A DNA stretch of 64,000 nucleotides from Pseudoduganella buxea (lineage in GTDB: Bacteria > Pseudomonadota > Gammaproteobacteria > Burkholderiales > Burkholderiaceae_D): assembly GCF_009720835.1 (NCBI RefSeq), contig NZ_WNKZ01000003.1, positions 1 through 64,000 on the forward strand, in the 5' to 3' direction. The position numbers were made by a program, and so were the translations under genes. The notes under the pieces were generated by a model. That model was not told the DNA's origin. It saw only the letters and a program-made list of their open reading frames with translations, and made no database searches. Shown in pieces: positions 9,106-17,793 of this stretch. Every line of letters starts with the position of its first letter. Positions within the stretch are counted from its first letter, which is position 1.

Positions 9106-10853
9106 GCCTGCGCATCCTGAACCTGTCGGTCCAGCAGGAGCTGGACGTGGTGGCGTCGCGCCAGCGCGCGCGCCAGATCGCCCAGCTTTGCGGCTTCGGC
9201 AACCAGGACCAGGCCCGCATCGCCACCGCCGTCTCCGAACTGACGCGCAACGTCTACAGTTATGCCGGCTCGGGCCGCGTCGAGTTCTCGATCGAGGGCG
9301 AAACCGTGCCGCAGCTGCTGGTGATCCGGGTCGAGGACCAGGGCCCCGGCATCGCCGACCTGGACCTGGTGCTGTCGGGCCGCTACCAGTCGCGCACGGG
9401 CATGGGCATGGGCATCCTGGGCGCGCGCCGCCTGATGGACCAGTTCGACATTCAGTCCGGGCCCGGCGGCACCGGCGTCACGCTCAAGAAACTGCTGCCG
9501 CACGACGCCCCCTTGGTAACGAACGCCCTGATCGGCGCGATGGGCGCCCAGCTGGCCGCGCTGTCGCCGGACGTCACGGTGGCCGAAGTGCAGCAGCAGA
9601 ACCGCGAGCTGCTGGCGACGCTGTCGGAACTGAAGGCGCGCCAGGACGAGCTGGTACAACTGACGCGCGAGCTGGAGGACACCAACCGCGGCGTCGTGGC
9701 CCTGTATGCGGAGCTGGACGAAAAGGCCGACCACCTGCGCCGCGCGGACGAGATGAAGACGCGCTTCCTGTCGAATATGAGCCATGAATTCCGCACGCCG
9801 CTCAGTTCCATCCGGGCCCTGACGCGGCTGCTGCTGGAGCGGGTCGACGGCGAGCTCAGTCACGAACAGGAAAAGCAGGTGCGCTTCATCATGAAGGGCG
9901 CCGAGTCGCTCAACGAACTGGTGGACGACCTGCTCGACCTGGCCAAGATCGAAGCCGGCAAGATCGACGTGCGCCCCGTCGCCTTCGACGTGGGCGAAAT
10001 GTTCTCGGCCCTGCGCGGCATGCTGCGGCCCCTGCTGGTGAGCACCAAGGTCGAACTGCTGTTCGACGAACCGGAACAACCCATCGCGATGATGACGGAC
10101 GAGGCCAAGCTGTCGCAGATCCTGCGCAACTTCATCTCGAACGCGCTGAAGTTCACCGAGGCGGGCCACGTGAAGGTGCGCGCCACCCTGCTGCCCAACG
10201 GCGACGCGGTACGCTTCGAGGTGGAGGACACGGGCATCGGCATCGCCCAGGAACACCACCAGATCGTGTTCGAGGAGTTCTCGCAGGTCGAGAACCGGCT
10301 GCAGCACAAGATCAAGGGTACGGGCCTGGGCCTGCCCCTGTGCCGGCGGCTGGCCGCGCTGCTGGGCGGTTCGGTGAACCTGCGCAGCACGCCGGGCGAA
10401 GGCTCGACCTTCTCCACCACGATTCCCGTCGCCTTCGACGCCATGCCGGACCCGCTGGCCTTCCGCGGCGCGCTGGCCGCGGGCGAGGCGGGCGGCATTC
10501 CCGTGCTGGTGGTGGAAGACGACCGCTCGACCATGCTGTTGTATCGCAGCTACTTCCGCAACACCCCGTACCGCGCCGTCAGCGCGCGCAGCATCTGGGA
10601 AGCGGACCAGGCCTGGGCCGTGCAGGAGCCGGCCGCCGTCGTGCTCGACCTGTACCTGCAGGGCGAGGACACGTGGCGCTGGCTGGCGCAAACCAAGAAC
10701 GACGAACGGCGCAAGCATGTGCCCGTCATCATCGCCTCCGAGGTGGCCGACCGGCAGAAGGCCTTCTCCCTGGGGGCGGAAGCCTACCTGTCGAAACCGG
10801 TCGCACGGGAAGACCTGTTGGCACAATTGAACACCTTGTGTAAGGTACACTAG
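9102..10853 (+). CDS. Hybrid histidine kinase with N-terminal RsbT-like domain and C-terminal receiver
   Basis: Domains in order over 583 residues: an RsbT-like HATPase_c (about 1-130: RIATAVSELTRNVYSYAGSG, VEDQGPGIADLD, GMGMGILGARRLMDQFDI); a coiled-coil linker (about 160-215, rich in QQNRELLATLSELKARQ-type heptads); a HisKA domain with the phospho-acceptor in FLSNMSHEFRTPLSSI; a second HATPase_c (ISNALKFTEAGH, VEDTGIGIAQEH, GTGLGLPLCRRL); and a REC domain (VVEDDRSTM, VVLDLYLQGED, YLSKPVAR). No membrane segment or PAS domain is present, so the N-terminal ATPase module may be the input, for example by joining RsbR/RsbS. This could link the stressosome to phosphorelay output. It overlaps the preceding gene by 4 bp. 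Confidence 0.88.
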   Translation: MSLRILNLSVQQELDVVASRQRARQIAQLCGFGNQDQARIATAVSELTRNVYSYAGSGRVEFSIEGETVPQLLVIRVEDQGPGIADLDLVLSGRYQSRTGMGMGILGARRLMDQFDIQSGPGGTGVTLKKLLPHDAPLVTNALIGAMGAQLAALSPDVTVAEVQQQNRELLATLSELKARQDELVQLTRELEDTNRGVVALYAELDEKADHLRRADEMKTRFLSNMSHEFRTPLSSIRALTRLLLERVDGELSHEQEKQVRFIMKGAESLNELVDDLLDLAKIEAGKIDVRPVAFDVGEMFSALRGMLRPLLVSTKVELLFDEPEQPIAMMTDEAKLSQILRNFISNALKFTEAGHVKVRATLLPNGDAVRFEVEDTGIGIAQEHHQIVFEEFSQVENRLQHKIKGTGLGLPLCRRLAALLGGSVNLRSTPGEGSTFSTTIPVAFDAMPDPLAFRGALAAGEAGGIPVLVVEDDRSTMLLYRSYFRNTPYRAVSARSIWEADQAWAVQEPAAVVLDLYLQGEDTWRWLAQTKNDERRKHVPVIIASEVADRQKAFSLGAEAYLSKPVAREDLLAQLNTLCKVH

Positions 10854-10860
10854 AGGAACC

Positions 10861-12387
10861 ATGGTATCTGCGCCCCCTCCCCTGATCCTCAACGTCGACG
10901 ACACCGACGCGGCACGCTATGCCAAGACGCGCATCCTGCAGCGGGCAGGCCTGCGCGTGATCGAAGCGGGCAGCGGCACCGAGGCGCTGGAAAAGGTGCA
11001 GAACGAGTCGCCCGACCTGGTGCTGCTCGACACCAAGCTGCCCGACATTAACGGCTTCGAGGTGTGCCGCCAGTTGAAGCAGGACCCGCACACATCCATG
11101 GTGCTGGTCCTGCAGACTTCCGCCTCCTACCTGGCATCTCCCGACAAGGTGCGCGCGCTCGACAGCGGCGCCGACAACTACCTGTTCGAGCCGATCGAAC
11201 CGGAAGAGCTGGTGGCCAATGTGCGCGCGCTGCTGCGGCTGGGCCGCGTCGAGCGCGAACTGCGCGACATGGACCGCCGCAAGGACGAGTTCCTCGCCAT
11301 CCTGGCGCACGAGCTGCGCAATCCCCTGGGACCCATCCGCAATGCCGTCGAGCTGCTGCGCAGCCTCGATCCCCATGCCTCGCCGGCCCAGGAAAACGCC
11401 CGCCGCGTCATCCTGCGCCAGACCGATCACATGGTGCGCCTGGTCGACGACCTGCTCGACGTGTCGCGCATCTCGCAGGGCAAGATCGCGCTGCGGCGCG
11501 CGCCCGTGGAGCTGTGCGCCCTGCTGCGCTCGACCGTCGAGACGGCCGAACCGAACATGGCCAGCCGCCAGCACCTGCTGACGGTGCAGCTGCCGGACCA
11601 CGACATCTGGATCGACGGCGACAGCGTGCGCCTGGCCCAGGTGGTCGGCAACCTGCTGAACAACGCCGCCAAGTTCACCGCCCCGGGCGGGCGCATCGCG
11701 CTGACGGCCTGCCTGGAAGACCAGGATGCCGTCATCCGCGTGACGGACAACGGCATCGGCATCGATCCGGAACAGGCAGCATCGATCTTCGACCTGTTCG
11801 CCCAGGCCGGCCATTCGCCCGACCGGGTGCAGGACGGCCTGGGCATCGGCCTGTCGCTGGTGCGCACGCTGGTCAAGCTGCACGGCGGCGATGTGCAGGC
11901 CCACAGCGCGGGCGAAGGCAAGGGTGCCACCTTCGAGGTGCGCCTGCCGACCCAGGCCGGCACGCCGCAAGCCGACGCAACCGACTGCGGCACCGCCAAG
12001 CCGGCGGCCCGCCCCACCGATGCCTATCGCATCCTGGTGGTGGACGACAATGTCGACTCGGCCGAAATCGTCAGCGCCCTGCTGCAGTTCGCCGGCCACG
12101 AGGTCCACATGGCCAACGACGGCGCCAGCGCCATCGAGGCGGCCCTGCGCCTGCAGCCGGACGTCATCTTCCTCGACATCGGCCTGCCCGACATGAGCGG
12201 CGTCGAAGTGGCCGAAACCATGCGGCGCAATCCGCAACTGGCCAAGACCGTGCTGGTCGCCCTGACCGGCTACGGCCAGGACAAGGACCGCATGGGCGCC
12301 ATGGCCGCCGGGTTCAACCACCACCTGACCAAGCCGGTCAACATGGAAACCTTGAACGACACGGTCCGCACTTTCATGCGGCCTTGA
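10861..12387 (+). CDS. REC - histidine kinase - REC hybrid protein
   Basis: This 508-residue cytoplasmic protein has an N-terminal receiver (VDDTDAARY, phospho-acceptor Asp57 in LVLLDTKLPDING), a HisKA domain (EFLAILAHELRNPLGPIRNAV), a HATPase_c domain (NLLNNAAKFTAPGG, VTDNGIGIDPE, GLGIGLSLVRTLVKLHGG) and a C-terminal receiver (LVVDDNVDSAE, VIFLDIGLPDMSG, LTGYGQDKDR). It lies 7 bp after the RsbT-kinase hybrid and likely receives phosphate from it. There is no DNA-binding or diguanylate cyclase output domain, so the final target is elsewhere in the genome. Confidence 0.88.
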   Translation: MVSAPPPLILNVDDTDAARYAKTRILQRAGLRVIEAGSGTEALEKVQNESPDLVLLDTKLPDINGFEVCRQLKQDPHTSMVLVLQTSASYLASPDKVRALDSGADNYLFEPIEPEELVANVRALLRLGRVERELRDMDRRKDEFLAILAHELRNPLGPIRNAVELLRSLDPHASPAQENARRVILRQTDHMVRLVDDLLDVSRISQGKIALRRAPVELCALLRSTVETAEPNMASRQHLLTVQLPDHDIWIDGDSVRLAQVVGNLLNNAAKFTAPGGRIALTACLEDQDAVIRVTDNGIGIDPEQAASIFDLFAQAGHSPDRVQDGLGIGLSLVRTLVKLHGGDVQAHSAGEGKGATFEVRLPTQAGTPQADATDCGTAKPAARPTDAYRILVVDDNVDSAEIVSALLQFAGHEVHMANDGASAIEAALRLQPDVIFLDIGLPDMSGVEVAETMRRNPQLAKTVLVALTGYGQDKDRMGAMAAGFNHHLTKPVNMETLNDTVRTFMRP

Positions 12388-12443
12388 TTTTAATTACAAC
12401 CAATTAGTGGGGTCGACCCGGCGGGTCCGGCCCCGGCCCTCCC

Positions 12444-14801
12444 ATGCGCCTTTCAGTCCTCATTCCCCTTGCCGCCACGCTACTGGCCGCTGCCCCGGTA
12501 TTTTCCGCCACCCCCATCACCCTCGACCAGGCCATGGCCAATCCCGACTGGATCGGCACGCCCGTCGAATCGGCCTGGTGGAGCTGGGACGGCAAGACCG
12601 CCTACTACAAGCACAAGCGCATCGGTTCGCCGCTGCGCGACATTTATGCCGCCGGCCCGGTGCCGCGCAAGGTGGCCGATTCGGCGCTGGCCAGCCTCGA
12701 TGCGCCGGCTCCCGTGTTCAACCGCGAGCGCACCCGCGCCGTCATGCTGCGTAACGGCGACCTGTTCGAACGGGACCTGAAGACGGGCGCGCTGACGCAG
12801 ATTACCCGCAACACCACGGCGGCGGCCGACCCGCAGTATTCCAGCGACGGTGCCAGTGTGCAGTTCCGCATCGGCCACGACTGGTTCAGCTGGAACCGCG
12901 CCGAGCGCCTGGTGGCGCCCGTGGCCCTGCCGCGCGCGATGAAGGACCCGGCCGCCGATGCGGACGAGGACTACCTGCGTGCCCTGCAGCTGCGCCTGAT
13001 CTCGACCTTGAAGCGCCAGAAGGACGACCGCGACGCCGGCCGCGCCCGCACCGAGGTCGAACGCCGTGCCGACGCCACCCGCGCGCCGGCGCCGTTCTAC
13101 CTGGGCGAGAAGGTCGTCATCGACGCCAGCGCGCTGTCGCCGGACGGCCGCTGGCTGCTGCTGGCGACGTCGCCGAAGCAGGCCGACAACGGCCGCGTGG
13201 GCAAGCTGCCCCGCTACGTGACGGAATCGGGCTACGAGGAATTCGACGACCAGCGCCCGCGCGTGGGCCGCAACCTGCCTCTGGCGCAGACCCTGAAGCT
13301 GGCGGACCTGCGCACCGGCAAGCTGCGCGACCTGCCGCTGGATGCCCTGCCCGGCATCGCCACCGATCCGCTGGCGGCGATGCGCTCGGCCCGCAAGCTC
13401 GAACCGGTCAAGGGCAACCGCGCCGCGCGCCTGGACGACGACGAGGGCAACGGCATCGCCTGGAGCCGCGACGGCAGCGGCCTGGCCGTGATGATCCGCG
13501 CCGTGGACAACAAGGACCGCTGGCTTGCCACCGTCGACCTGGCCGCAGGCACGCTGCAGCCGCGCCACCGCGCCACCGACCAGGCCTGGATCAACAACAG
13601 CTACAACGAATTCGGCTGGCTGCCCGACAGCCGTACCCTGTGGTTCCTGTCCGAGGAATCGGGCTACTCGCACCTGTACACGCTGGGTGCCGACGGCCGC
13701 CAGCGCGCGCTCACGAGCGGCAACTGGGAAGCCACCCAGGTCACGTGGAACGGCGACGGCTCGGCCGCCTGGGTCATGTGCAACCGCAAGACGCCGGGCG
13801 AATACGAAGTGTGCGCCGTGACGAAGGACGGCGCCGTGCGTGAAGTAACGCAGCTCGATGGCGGCGTGGAGGAGTTCACGCCTTCGCCGGACGGGCGCAA
13901 GCTGCTGGTGCGCCATTCGGCTCCGTACGTGCCGCCGCAGTTGGCCATCGTTCCGGCCGCCGGTGGCGCGGCCGTCAAGCTGACCGATACGCGCAGCGCC
14001 GAGTTCAAGGCCCGTGAATGGATCATGCCGCGCTTCGTGGCGGTGCCGTCCACCCACGGCGCCCAGCCCGTGTGGGCCAAGCTGTATCGCCCCGCCACCC
14101 TGGAGCCGGGCAGGAAGTATCCGGTGGTGATGTTCGTCCACGGCGCCGGCTACCTGCAAAACGTCAGCCACCGCTACTCGAACTACTTCCGCGAGCAGAT
14201 GTTCCACAACCTGCTGGTCGAGAAGGGCTACATCGTGCTGGACATGGACTACCGCGCGTCGAAAGGCTATGGCCGCGACTGGCGCACGGCGATCTATCGC
14301 CGGATGGGCCACCCGGAGCTGGAGGACTACGTCGACGGCGCCAAATGGCTGGCGGCGCAGCACCAGGGCGATATCGACAAGGTCGGCATCTACGGCGGCA
14401 GCTATGGCGGCTTCATGACCTTCATGGCGCTGATGCGCGAGCCCGAGCTGTTCAAGGCCGGCGCCGCGCTGCGCCCCGTGACGGACTGGACTTCGTACAA
14501 CCACGGCTACACGGCCAATATCCTGAACACGCCGGACCTCGATCCGGAAGCGTACAAGCTGTCCTCGCCGATCGAGTATGCCGACCGCCTGAAGGGCCAC
14601 CTGCTGATCGCCCACGGCATGGTCGACGACAATGTGTTCTACCAGGACTCCGTGCGGATGGCGCAGCGCCTGATCGAACTGAAGAAGGACCACTGGGAGC
14701 TGGCCAGCTATCCGCTGGAACGGCACGCCTATACGCAGCCGGAAAGCTGGTACGACCAGTACCGGCGCATCTACCAGCTGTTCGAGCGGACCTTGAAGTA
14801 A
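12444..14801 (+). CDS. Exported S9 family (dipeptidyl-peptidase IV-like) serine peptidase
   Basis: Of 785 residues, the first 22 are a signal peptide (VLIPLAATLLAAAPVFSA). A beta-propeller part follows (repeated LSPDGRWLL, ESGYSHLYTL, FTPSPDGRKLLVRHS). An alpha/beta-hydrolase domain spans from about residue 540. The catalytic triad is readable: Ser653 in GGSYGGF, Asp728 in HGMVDDNV and His761 in RHAY. Family members release dipeptides or cleave oligopeptides in the periplasm. The gene stands alone and converges on the thioesterase gene with 4 bp between stop codons. The 56 bp before it hold no clear terminator for the kinase operon. Confidence 0.9.
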   Translation: MRLSVLIPLAATLLAAAPVFSATPITLDQAMANPDWIGTPVESAWWSWDGKTAYYKHKRIGSPLRDIYAAGPVPRKVADSALASLDAPAPVFNRERTRAVMLRNGDLFERDLKTGALTQITRNTTAAADPQYSSDGASVQFRIGHDWFSWNRAERLVAPVALPRAMKDPAADADEDYLRALQLRLISTLKRQKDDRDAGRARTEVERRADATRAPAPFYLGEKVVIDASALSPDGRWLLLATSPKQADNGRVGKLPRYVTESGYEEFDDQRPRVGRNLPLAQTLKLADLRTGKLRDLPLDALPGIATDPLAAMRSARKLEPVKGNRAARLDDDEGNGIAWSRDGSGLAVMIRAVDNKDRWLATVDLAAGTLQPRHRATDQAWINNSYNEFGWLPDSRTLWFLSEESGYSHLYTLGADGRQRALTSGNWEATQVTWNGDGSAAWVMCNRKTPGEYEVCAVTKDGAVREVTQLDGGVEEFTPSPDGRKLLVRHSAPYVPPQLAIVPAAGGAAVKLTDTRSAEFKAREWIMPRFVAVPSTHGAQPVWAKLYRPATLEPGRKYPVVMFVHGAGYLQNVSHRYSNYFREQMFHNLLVEKGYIVLDMDYRASKGYGRDWRTAIYRRMGHPELEDYVDGAKWLAAQHQGDIDKVGIYGGSYGGFMTFMALMREPELFKAGAALRPVTDWTSYNHGYTANILNTPDLDPEAYKLSSPIEYADRLKGHLLIAHGMVDDNVFYQDSVRMAQRLIELKKDHWELASYPLERHAYTQPESWYDQYRRIYQLFERTLK

Positions 14802-14805
14802 GGTC

Positions 14806-15249
14806 TCAGCGCACGCTGCTGGGCAGCACCTGGTGATCGTCGGTCTGGTACAGCGAGCGCCACGTGGCCAGCAGCGCCGGCGAAGGCGTCACCAGCTTGC
14901 GGGCGGTCAGGTCGAGCCAGCCGCCCACGCTGTCGATGCGGGCGGCCAGCTTGCCATCGCCCCGGAAGATCTCGCTGCGCAGCTGCCAGCGGCTGCCGTC
15001 CTCGGACAACCCGGCCAGCGCCAGGGTGACGGTGATCTGCTCCAGCAGCGCCACTTCCCTGTAGTAGGACAGCTCGTCCTTCATCACGACGGGACCGATG
15101 TGCAGGCGCCGGAACTCGCTCATCGGATAGCCGTTTTCGGCGAGGAAGAGCATGCGCACGTCGGCCGCCTTGCCGAGAAAGGCGGTGTTGGCCATGTGGC
15201 TGTTGAAGTCCATGTCGGCCCAGCCGGCCATCATCCTGCGTTCGAACAT
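14806..15249 (-). CDS. Acyl-CoA thioesterase, hotdog fold (4HBT family)
   Basis: The 147-residue protein has a hotdog-fold start (RRMMAGWADMDFNSHMANTAFL), with the Asp and Asn-His of 4-hydroxybenzoyl-CoA-type thioesterases, then the central helix and strands (LHIGPVVMKDELSYYREVALLEQITVTLALAGLSED). The start is the ATG at 15249, preceded by a GGGGAG ribosome site; the longer open frame upstream is only an antisense extension through the LysR gene. It likely hydrolyses an acyl-CoA in the cytoplasm. Its substrate is unknown. It diverges from a LysR gene across 250 bp, which might regulate it. Confidence 0.8.
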   Translation of the reverse strand: MFERRMMAGWADMDFNSHMANTAFLGKAADVRMLFLAENGYPMSEFRRLHIGPVVMKDELSYYREVALLEQITVTLALAGLSEDGSRWQLRSEIFRGDGKLAARIDSVGGWLDLTARKLVTPSPALLATWRSLYQTDDHQVLPSSVR

Positions 15250-15457
15250 GTCTGCTCCCCGGTCGGTGGCCGCCCCGGCGGCCGGTTGTGCGTCATTGCC
15301 TGCCGATGATACCGCGCCGACCCGATTCACGCCCGCAGGCGCCATCCGGCACGGCCGGCCAACCGATTCCCGCACCACCGTCCGGCACCCGCATATGCTG
15401 CGCGCACGCCACACCGGCCCAGCCGGGACAGGCCGCAAGGTTTCCCATACATGAAAG

Positions 15458-15484
15458 TTCGCGTATATTCGACATATTCGCGTC
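15458..15484. promoter_or_regulatory. AT-rich partial dyad before a LysR gene
   Basis: The stretch around TTCGCGTATATTCGACATATTCGCG reads partly as a dyad (CGCGTATATTCG against CATATTCGCG) and sits 20-45 bp before the chosen LysR start, between divergent genes. LysR proteins commonly bind such AT-rich dyads (T-N11-A type) to control themselves and the divergent gene. It is a position-based inference. Confidence 0.3.
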
Positions 15485-15501
15485 CATATAGTCAGCCAGC
15501 C

Positions 15502-16440
15502 ATGTCCAGCCTGCCGCAACATCTCGACCTGCACCTGATCCGCATCCTTTACCTGCTGCTGGTGGAGAAGAACGTGTCGCGTGTGGCGCTGAAATTGAAC
15601 CAGCCGCAGCCTTCGATTTCGGCCTCGCTGCGCAAGCTGCGCGAGCTGACGGGCGACCCGCTGCTGGTGCGCGGCGCGCGCGGCATGGTGCCGACGCAGC
15701 ACGGCGAAAGCCTGCTGAAACCGGCCAAGCGCATCCTGGACGAGACGGAGAACCTGTTCGTCCGCAAGACGCCGTTCGTGCCGCAGGAGGAAGCGCGCAC
15801 CTTCCACCTTGCCGCGCCCGATTACCTGGACAGCCAGTTCCTGCCGAACGTGGTGGCGCTGCTGCGACGCGGCTCCCCCAACAGCCGCGTCGTGATCCAT
15901 AACCTCAGCCCCGGCATCGACTATGTGCGCATGCTGTCGGACGGCGAGATGGACCTCGTCATCGCCAACTGGGACGAGCCGCCGCAGCACCTGCACATCT
16001 CCAAGCTGTTCGAGGACCCCATCATCTGCGCCATGCACGCGGCCTGTCCTTACGCCCGCCGCACGGAAAGCGACGCGATGACCCTGCACGATTACCTGAC
16101 CCTGCCCCATGTGGCGCCGTCCCAGATCGTGCCGGGCTATGGCGGCGTGATCGACTCCTTCCTGGAGCGCCAGAACCTGCGCCGCAACGTCGCCGTCGAA
16201 TCGGCATACTTCGGCCTGATTCCCTACATGCTGACGCAGACGGACCTGGTGCTGACGACGGGCCGCCAGTTCCTGCGCTTCTACGAACGCACCCTGCCAC
16301 TGAAGACCTTCACCGTGCCCGTCAAGTTCCCGCCGATGCGCTTCTATCAGCTGTGGCACGAGCGCGTACACCAGGCCCCGGAGCACAAGTGGCTGCGCGA
16401 CCAGGTATCGACGGCGGCCAAGGCGCTGGCGCCGAAGTAG
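15502..16440 (+). CDS. LysR-type transcriptional regulator
   Basis: The 312-residue form begins SSLPQHLDLHLIRILYLLLV after the methionine, the normal N-terminus of a LysR winged helix (recognition part NVSRVALKLNQPQPSISASLRKLREL), followed by an effector-binding domain (about 90-310). An in-frame ATG 51 bp upstream exists (15451) but would add an unusual 17-residue leader and overlap the putative operator, so I prefer 15502; the ribosome sites are weak for both. It ends head-to-head with yidD (stop codons adjacent). The target may be the divergent thioesterase gene. The effector is unknown. Confidence 0.85.
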   Translation: MSSLPQHLDLHLIRILYLLLVEKNVSRVALKLNQPQPSISASLRKLRELTGDPLLVRGARGMVPTQHGESLLKPAKRILDETENLFVRKTPFVPQEEARTFHLAAPDYLDSQFLPNVVALLRRGSPNSRVVIHNLSPGIDYVRMLSDGEMDLVIANWDEPPQHLHISKLFEDPIICAMHAACPYARRTESDAMTLHDYLTLPHVAPSQIVPGYGGVIDSFLERQNLRRNVAVESAYFGLIPYMLTQTDLVLTTGRQFLRFYERTLPLKTFTVPVKFPPMRFYQLWHERVHQAPEHKWLRDQVSTAAKALAPK

Positions 16441-16896
16441 TCAGCGCCACGGGCGGGCACGTGGCGCCGGCTTGGCTGTCGTCCTCGGCGCCTGCCTGCG
16501 CTTGCGCCAGTTGTGCGGGTCGGCCAGCTCGCAGGCGCCATGGCAGCACGCGTTGCCGAGCAGGTCGGCCATGAAGCTGAAAACGTGGCGCTTGCCGCAG
16601 GACGGCATGTCGCAGCAGCCCGGATCGCAGTCGCCGCGCTGGCGCCGCAGGGCCGGGGACAGCATGCGGCGCGGCAGCGCTGCCGCGGCGGTGCGGCGAT
16701 GCTGTTCGCCACAGGCCGCCATTCGCCGCCGCAGCAGGCCGATGCCCACTTTAGTTCCATGGCGAGCGATGACCCGGTAGCCGTAGGCCGAGCAGCTTTC
16801 GCCGCCAGTGGCGACGCGCCATGCGCAGCTGAAGCCCTTGTAGGGTGACAGGTAACGGCGATACATGCGGATGGCGGCCAGCAGCAGGGTTTTCAT
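16441..16896 (-). CDS. yidD: YidD-family membrane protein insertion factor with a long Cys-rich C-terminal extension
   Basis: Residues 1-47 match YidD closely (IRMYRRYLSPYKGFSCAWRVA, CSAYGYRVIARHG), a small amphipathic inner-face protein thought to help YidC/SRP insertion. Typical YidD is about 70-90 residues; this one has 151, with an extension holding a cluster of cysteines (DCDPGCCDMPSC near residue 94 and ACCHGAC near 117) and a basic tail. YidD usually sits between rnpA and yidC near the origin, but neither is nearby here, so this is probably a paralogue. The extension could bind metal or be a lineage-specific tail. Confidence 0.75.
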   Translation of the reverse strand: MKTLLLAAIRMYRRYLSPYKGFSCAWRVATGGESCSAYGYRVIARHGTKVGIGLLRRRMAACGEQHRRTAAAALPRRMLSPALRRQRGDCDPGCCDMPSCGKRHVFSFMADLLGNACCHGACELADPHNWRKRRQAPRTTAKPAPRARPWR

Positions 16897-16952
16897 CGGT
16901 TCTCCGGGGGCGAGCCGGCATGATACCGCCCTGTGTCGCGGCCGCGCCAGAC

Positions 16953-17693
16953 CTATCCCTCGCCGAGCACGAGGTGGGTGCCGGCCAGCAGCAGCACCAC
17001 GAACAGGCAGCGCCGGAACAGCGCGGGCTGCAGGCGCTTGCGCAGCCGCTGCCCCACCAGCATGCCGGCCAGCGCCGGCAGCTGGGCCAGGAACGAGGCC
17101 CCGGCGGCGGCAGGCTGCCAGGCGTCGTGCGCGGCCAGCATGATGGCCAGCGCCATCGTCGACATGGCGAACGACAGGCCCATCGCCTGCACCAGCTCAT
17201 CGCGCTCCATCTTCAATGCCTGCAGGTAGGGCACGGCCGGCAGCACGAACACGCCGGTGGCCGCCGTCAGCACGCCGGTACCGGCGCCGACCAGCGGCGC
17301 CATCCACGGCTCGTGCCGGGCCGGCACGGTCCAGCGCCACGACGACAGGCCGACCAGCGCATACAGCACCAGGGCCAGGCCCAGCACGGTGCCGCCACCA
17401 TCGAGGCGCATCAACAGCGCGCCGCCGACCAGCGTGCCGAGAAAGATCCCGGCCATCATGCCGCGCAGGCGCAGCCACAGCGGATACAGGGGCCGGCCCG
17501 ACAGCAGCTGCCAGCCATTGGTCGACAACGAAGGCACGACCAGCAAGGCAGCCGCTTCCATCGGCGGCATCACGAACGCGAGCAGCGCCATCGCGACCGT
17601 CGGCAAGCCCATGCCGGTAATGCCTTTTACCATGCCCGCCAGGGCAAACACGACACCGACATAGATGATGTGGGTAACGAAATGAGGTTCCAT
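16953..17693 (-). CDS. TauE/SafE family sulfite/sulfonate exporter-like membrane protein
   Basis: The 246-residue protein has seven or eight membrane segments and the family's internal repeat, with an N-terminal VGVVFALAGMVKGITGMGLPTVAMALLAF (shown by its pieces GMVKGITG and MGLPTVAMALL) and a second half VGAGTGVLTAATGVFVLPAVPYLQAL. Members export sulfite, sulfoacetate or other small anions. I take the ATG at 17693, which gives the usual short N-terminus; the open frame upstream adds 28 unconvincing residues. It diverges from a LysR gene with 100 bp between them, a common regulator-target pair. Confidence 0.85.
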   Translation of the reverse strand: MEPHFVTHIIYVGVVFALAGMVKGITGMGLPTVAMALLAFVMPPMEAAALLVVPSLSTNGWQLLSGRPLYPLWLRLRGMMAGIFLGTLVGGALLMRLDGGGTVLGLALVLYALVGLSSWRWTVPARHEPWMAPLVGAGTGVLTAATGVFVLPAVPYLQALKMERDELVQAMGLSFAMSTMALAIMLAAHDAWQPAAAGASFLAQLPALAGMLVGQRLRKRLQPALFRRCLFVVLLLAGTHLVLGEG

Positions 17694-17745
17694 GGACGCA
17701 GTGTGCCAGCCGCACCGTCCTGGGAAAATGTGGAATATACTTGCC

Positions 17746-17770
17746 CAGCCTTCGGCTGCTCCGAAGGCTG
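17746..17770. repeat. Perfect 10-bp inverted repeat in the TauE/LysR divergent region
   Basis: CAGCCTTCGG and CCGAAGGCTG flank a 5-bp spacer, 24 bp before the LysR start codon. In RNA it would form a strong hairpin in the leader of the LysR gene; in DNA it could be an operator. Which of the two applies cannot be told here. Confidence 0.45.
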
Positions 17771-17793
17771 TCCGCATTCATTCCAAGGTATTC

